Assembly: GCA_902771935.1 (NCBI GenBank)
Contig: CACXYM010000004.1
Location: 1-64,000, forward strand
DNA length: 64,000 nt
Reading direction: 5' to 3'
Origin: an uncultured Bacteroidales bacterium
GTDB taxonomy: Bacteria; Bacteroidota; Bacteroidia; Bacteroidales; Paludibacteraceae
Shown one piece after another: positions 61,852-64,000 of the stretch (its first letter is position 1; the number at the start of each line of letters is the position of its first letter). Below the pieces are notes generated by a model. It saw only the letters and a program-made list of their open reading frames with translations. It was not told the origin of the DNA and did not search any database. Made by a program: the position numbers and the translations under genes.

Positions 61852-64000
61852 TTAAGCGTCACTGGTTGTAGATATTTATCTTGTGCAAACCACAAATATC
61901 CTTCCACATGCTGAAAGCCCAATTCTGCCATAATGCGCATATAATCACGTACTTGCAGTGGATATTTCTGGTCATGATGTTGTCCGAATTTATAGTCGAG
62001 CACGATAGCTGTGGATTGTTCGCGATCTATCATCACCCGGTCGGGACGCATTTCGCGATTAGCTGTTAGGAAAGTTACTTCGCGTAGCAGTTCCCATTTA
62101 CCGGAGAACCAATCGCATAGTTTCTCATTCTCCCACGCGCCGTCAATCAGTGCTCGTATCTGCAGAAGCGTCTCTTCGTCAGGAATAAGTCCGCTCATTT
62201 GCGCATCCTCAATAGCATAAGGTTCGTCCTCACGTGTTTCCATGTGCTCCATAATACCGTGGCATACATTACCCAAATCGATGTGAGAGAACGTTTCTTC
62301 ACCTTCCTGCACACCGTATTTGAGGCAATCCATTGACTCACGGCTTAATCTGAAAGCAACCGGTCGTTCGCCCACGTGCAGTTCGGCTGTTTGCGTCGTA
62401 GCATCTGTAAAAGAGAACCGGTCATGCATCCTCCCGATTGTTGCATTTTTTTTAGTAGTAGAAACACTCTCCAACGCAAGAAAATCAGTCTTGTCCTGCT
62501 CCGTCCATCGGTCACGGAACATCTCGTGCAATAAGGCTGCGACGGTTTTGCTGTTATCTAAATCGGAAAGTTGGTATGCGCCGTAAATATATAAGTTGTC
62601 GCGTGCACGTGTGAAAGCGACATAGAGCGCATTGATGTTGTCTATATGTTGCGCTTCATGCTCAGCCGTTATTTCCGGCTCATATTCGCTTTCCTTCAAG
62701 TCCTTTTTTAAGCGCAAAGGGATCATCTTGAGCGGTTCGACAGCCTCTTTACGTAGACCTTTTGCCTGGCACCATAGATAATCGTTGGCTTTATCTTTCT
62801 CTAGGGACCAGTGGCAGAAAGGAATAAACACATTCGGCGCTTCAAGACCTTTGGCTGAGTGAACCGTCATAATTCGTATTGCATCTATTTGCGGCGCAGC
62901 TATTGATTGCTTGTGCAAGTTATCTTCCCAGTACTCAAGAAATGCTTCTGCACTCGGATCATGTGTGCCTACAAAATCATGCGCAAAATCCAATAGGCAA
63001 TTGATATATGCCAAGTCATTAGGTTGGGATGTTGGTAGGAGTTTAATAATCTCTTCCAACAATTCGCATAATGGTGTGTGTATATTGATGCCGTCCAATG
63101 TGGCAATCGGCAATTCCGGACAGACCCACTCTAAATATGCTTTCGACACTTCATCTCGCTTTAACAGCCACCTAAGTGATTGAATAATAATAAGTACTGA
63201 GGTTGAGGTGTCCAGTTGGAAACTATCGCACGACACGATAGAAACGCCCTGTAGCAACGGATTGAGCGTGGCATAAGCACGATAATAATTCACGATATCT
63301 TGTGCCTCTTTATGCGTACGAACGAGAAGCAACATATCGGAGGGTTTCTCACCGTTAGACAGAAGTTGAGCAATAGTTTGGAATACTTGCTCACAGATAT
63401 AATCTTTAGCATCTTGGAGTTTCGGTCGCAGTTGTGCCTCGTCTTTATATGGCACGAGTTGCATTTGGACGTATCCTCCGTCGTGAGAAGGCGAATAGGC
63501 TGAGGTGTCTATATCTGCTATAAGGCCCATGTCGGCAAGGCGTTTAAACACATCCACATTAAATTCCACCACTTGTTTCTGCGAACGGAAGTTACAATCC
63601 AAAGACTTATCAGTAAAGAAGTTACCTAAATATGGTGTATTCGGTCCAAGGTTCTTCATTATTGTCCAATCTCCGTTTCGCCATCGATAGATACTCTGTT
63701 TGATATCACCCACGATAAAAACCGTACCGCCATTCGCCAAGATTTCTTGCAACAAAGGTTTGAAGTTCTCCCACTGCAGCACTGACGTATCTTGGAACTC
63801 GTCAAGCATTATATGGTTGTAGCGGATACCGACTTTCTCCAATATAAAGTCTGCGTCGCCATGCTTCATCGCGTTTTGCAGTTTAGAGGCTGTTTGGGCA
63901 AGAAGAATTAGGTTTTCTTCCGATAGAACAGCTCTAATTTCGTTGCGAATATCGGACATAAGTGCCATATCGCCAAGCAGTTGCGTCGTTGCTTTATGCG
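61848..64000 (-). CDS. AddA-like UvrD-family helicase-nuclease (C-terminal part)
   Basis: The gene extends past the right edge; 717 codons are seen. Helicase motifs II-VI are present: IMLDEFQDTSVLQWENFKPL, VGDIKQSIYRWRNGDW, LLVRTHKEAQDI, RIMTVHSAKGLEAPNVFIPF and LYVAFTRARDNLYIYGA, followed by a C-terminal nuclease domain with GNVCHGIME and STAIVLDYKFGQHHDQKYPL. A start at 63968 (MALMSD) would lose motif I, and coding sequence continues to 64000 (HKATTQLLGD), so this is the tail of a longer protein. Confidence 0.92.
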   Translation of the reverse strand, partial: HKATTQLLGDMALMSDIRNEIRAVLSEENLILLAQTASKLQNAMKHGDADFILEKVGIRYNHIMLDEFQDTSVLQWENFKPLLQEILANGGTVFIVGDIKQSIYRWRNGDWTIMKNLGPNTPYLGNFFTDKSLDCNFRSQKQVVEFNVDVFKRLADMGLIADIDTSAYSPSHDGGYVQMQLVPYKDEAQLRPKLQDAKDYICEQVFQTIAQLLSNGEKPSDMLLLVRTHKEAQDIVNYYRAYATLNPLLQGVSIVSCDSFQLDTSTSVLIIIQSLRWLLKRDEVSKAYLEWVCPELPIATLDGINIHTPLCELLEEIIKLLPTSQPNDLAYINCLLDFAHDFVGTHDPSAEAFLEYWEDNLHKQSIAAPQIDAIRIMTVHSAKGLEAPNVFIPFCHWSLEKDKANDYLWCQAKGLRKEAVEPLKMIPLRLKKDLKESEYEPEITAEHEAQHIDNINALYVAFTRARDNLYIYGAYQLSDLDNSKTVAALLHEMFRDRWTEQDKTDFLALESVSTTKKNATIGRMHDRFSFTDATTQTAELHVGERPVAFRLSRESMDCLKYGVQEGEETFSHIDLGNVCHGIMEHMETREDEPYAIEDAQMSGLIPDEETLLQIRALIDGAWENEKLCDWFSGKWELLREVTFLTANREMRPDRVMIDREQSTAIVLDYKFGQHHDQKYPLQVRDYMRIMAELGFQHVEGYLWFAQDKYLQPVTLK

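Overview
The window is chromosomal DNA from a member of the order Bacteroidales; the family cannot be fixed from the sequence. The grounds are: Bacteroidetes-type promoters (TTTG, 20 bases, TAnnTTTG) before most transcription units; no Shine-Dalgarno-led starts; a complete Bat (aerotolerance) operon; a BspA-like leucine-rich-repeat surface protein; class 3 fructose-1,6-bisphosphatase; tryptophanase; pyruvate phosphate dikinase; and a cobalamin riboswitch ahead of a secreted DUF4465-like protein. Gene density is high. I see no prophage, insertion sequence or CRISPR array.

Layout. 1-660: start of a secreted protein under a B12 riboswitch. 637-6567: six-gene minus-strand operon (C_GCAxxG_C_C protein, serine acetyltransferase, dihydrolipoamide dehydrogenase, nadA, mnmA, MATE). 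6611-7280: small unknown gene and divergent promoters. 7529-9733: secreted nuclease-type protein and queH. 9837-9925: tRNA-Ser(CGA). 10170-16234: 2-hydroxyacid dehydrogenase, pepT, gcvT, ppdK. 16336-19690: secreted protein, SIMPL protein, groES-groEL. 19697-22678: XRE regulator, a 520-base AT-rich gap with nine TTCACA motifs, then the recR operon. 22726-33285: seven tightly packed minus-strand genes (AsmA-like, pullulanase, S1/P1 nuclease, deacetylase, FemAB-like, sugar transferase, FAD/Fe-S oxidoreductase), an envelope/glycan and catabolic unit. 33286-34192: repeat- and hairpin-rich DNA and a small unknown gene. 34291-39220: BspA-like protein and an AT-rich FRG-domain gene with a long structured leader. 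39344-48773: Bat operon. 48759-52527: GSCFA protein, lipoprotein-release type permease, small periplasmic protein, PAP2 phosphatase, rsmE. 52890-56247: tryptophanase and fbp. 56268-59249: SGNH hydrolase, rluB, rpmF, DUF177. 59317-64000: AddB-like and AddA-like recombination nucleases.

The least expected signal is in non-coding DNA. Several 5' leaders are built of decaying tandem repeats that end at the start codon: thirteen 11-base units before 33934, ten 23-25-base units before 7529, five 14-base units before 33285, and an 11-base array before 7069 that has a dispersed 90%-identical copy at 52594. Shorter 7/14-base arrays sit directly before the starts of nadA (3954), the HAD hydrolase (21570) and the DUF58 gene (41721). 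Similar arrays lie in frame inside lpdA, the AsmA-like, GSCFA, batC and FAD/Fe-S oxidoreductase genes. Taken together this looks like a process that repeatedly duplicates translation-initiation regions. I consider it the best candidate for an undescribed system here; the function is inference.
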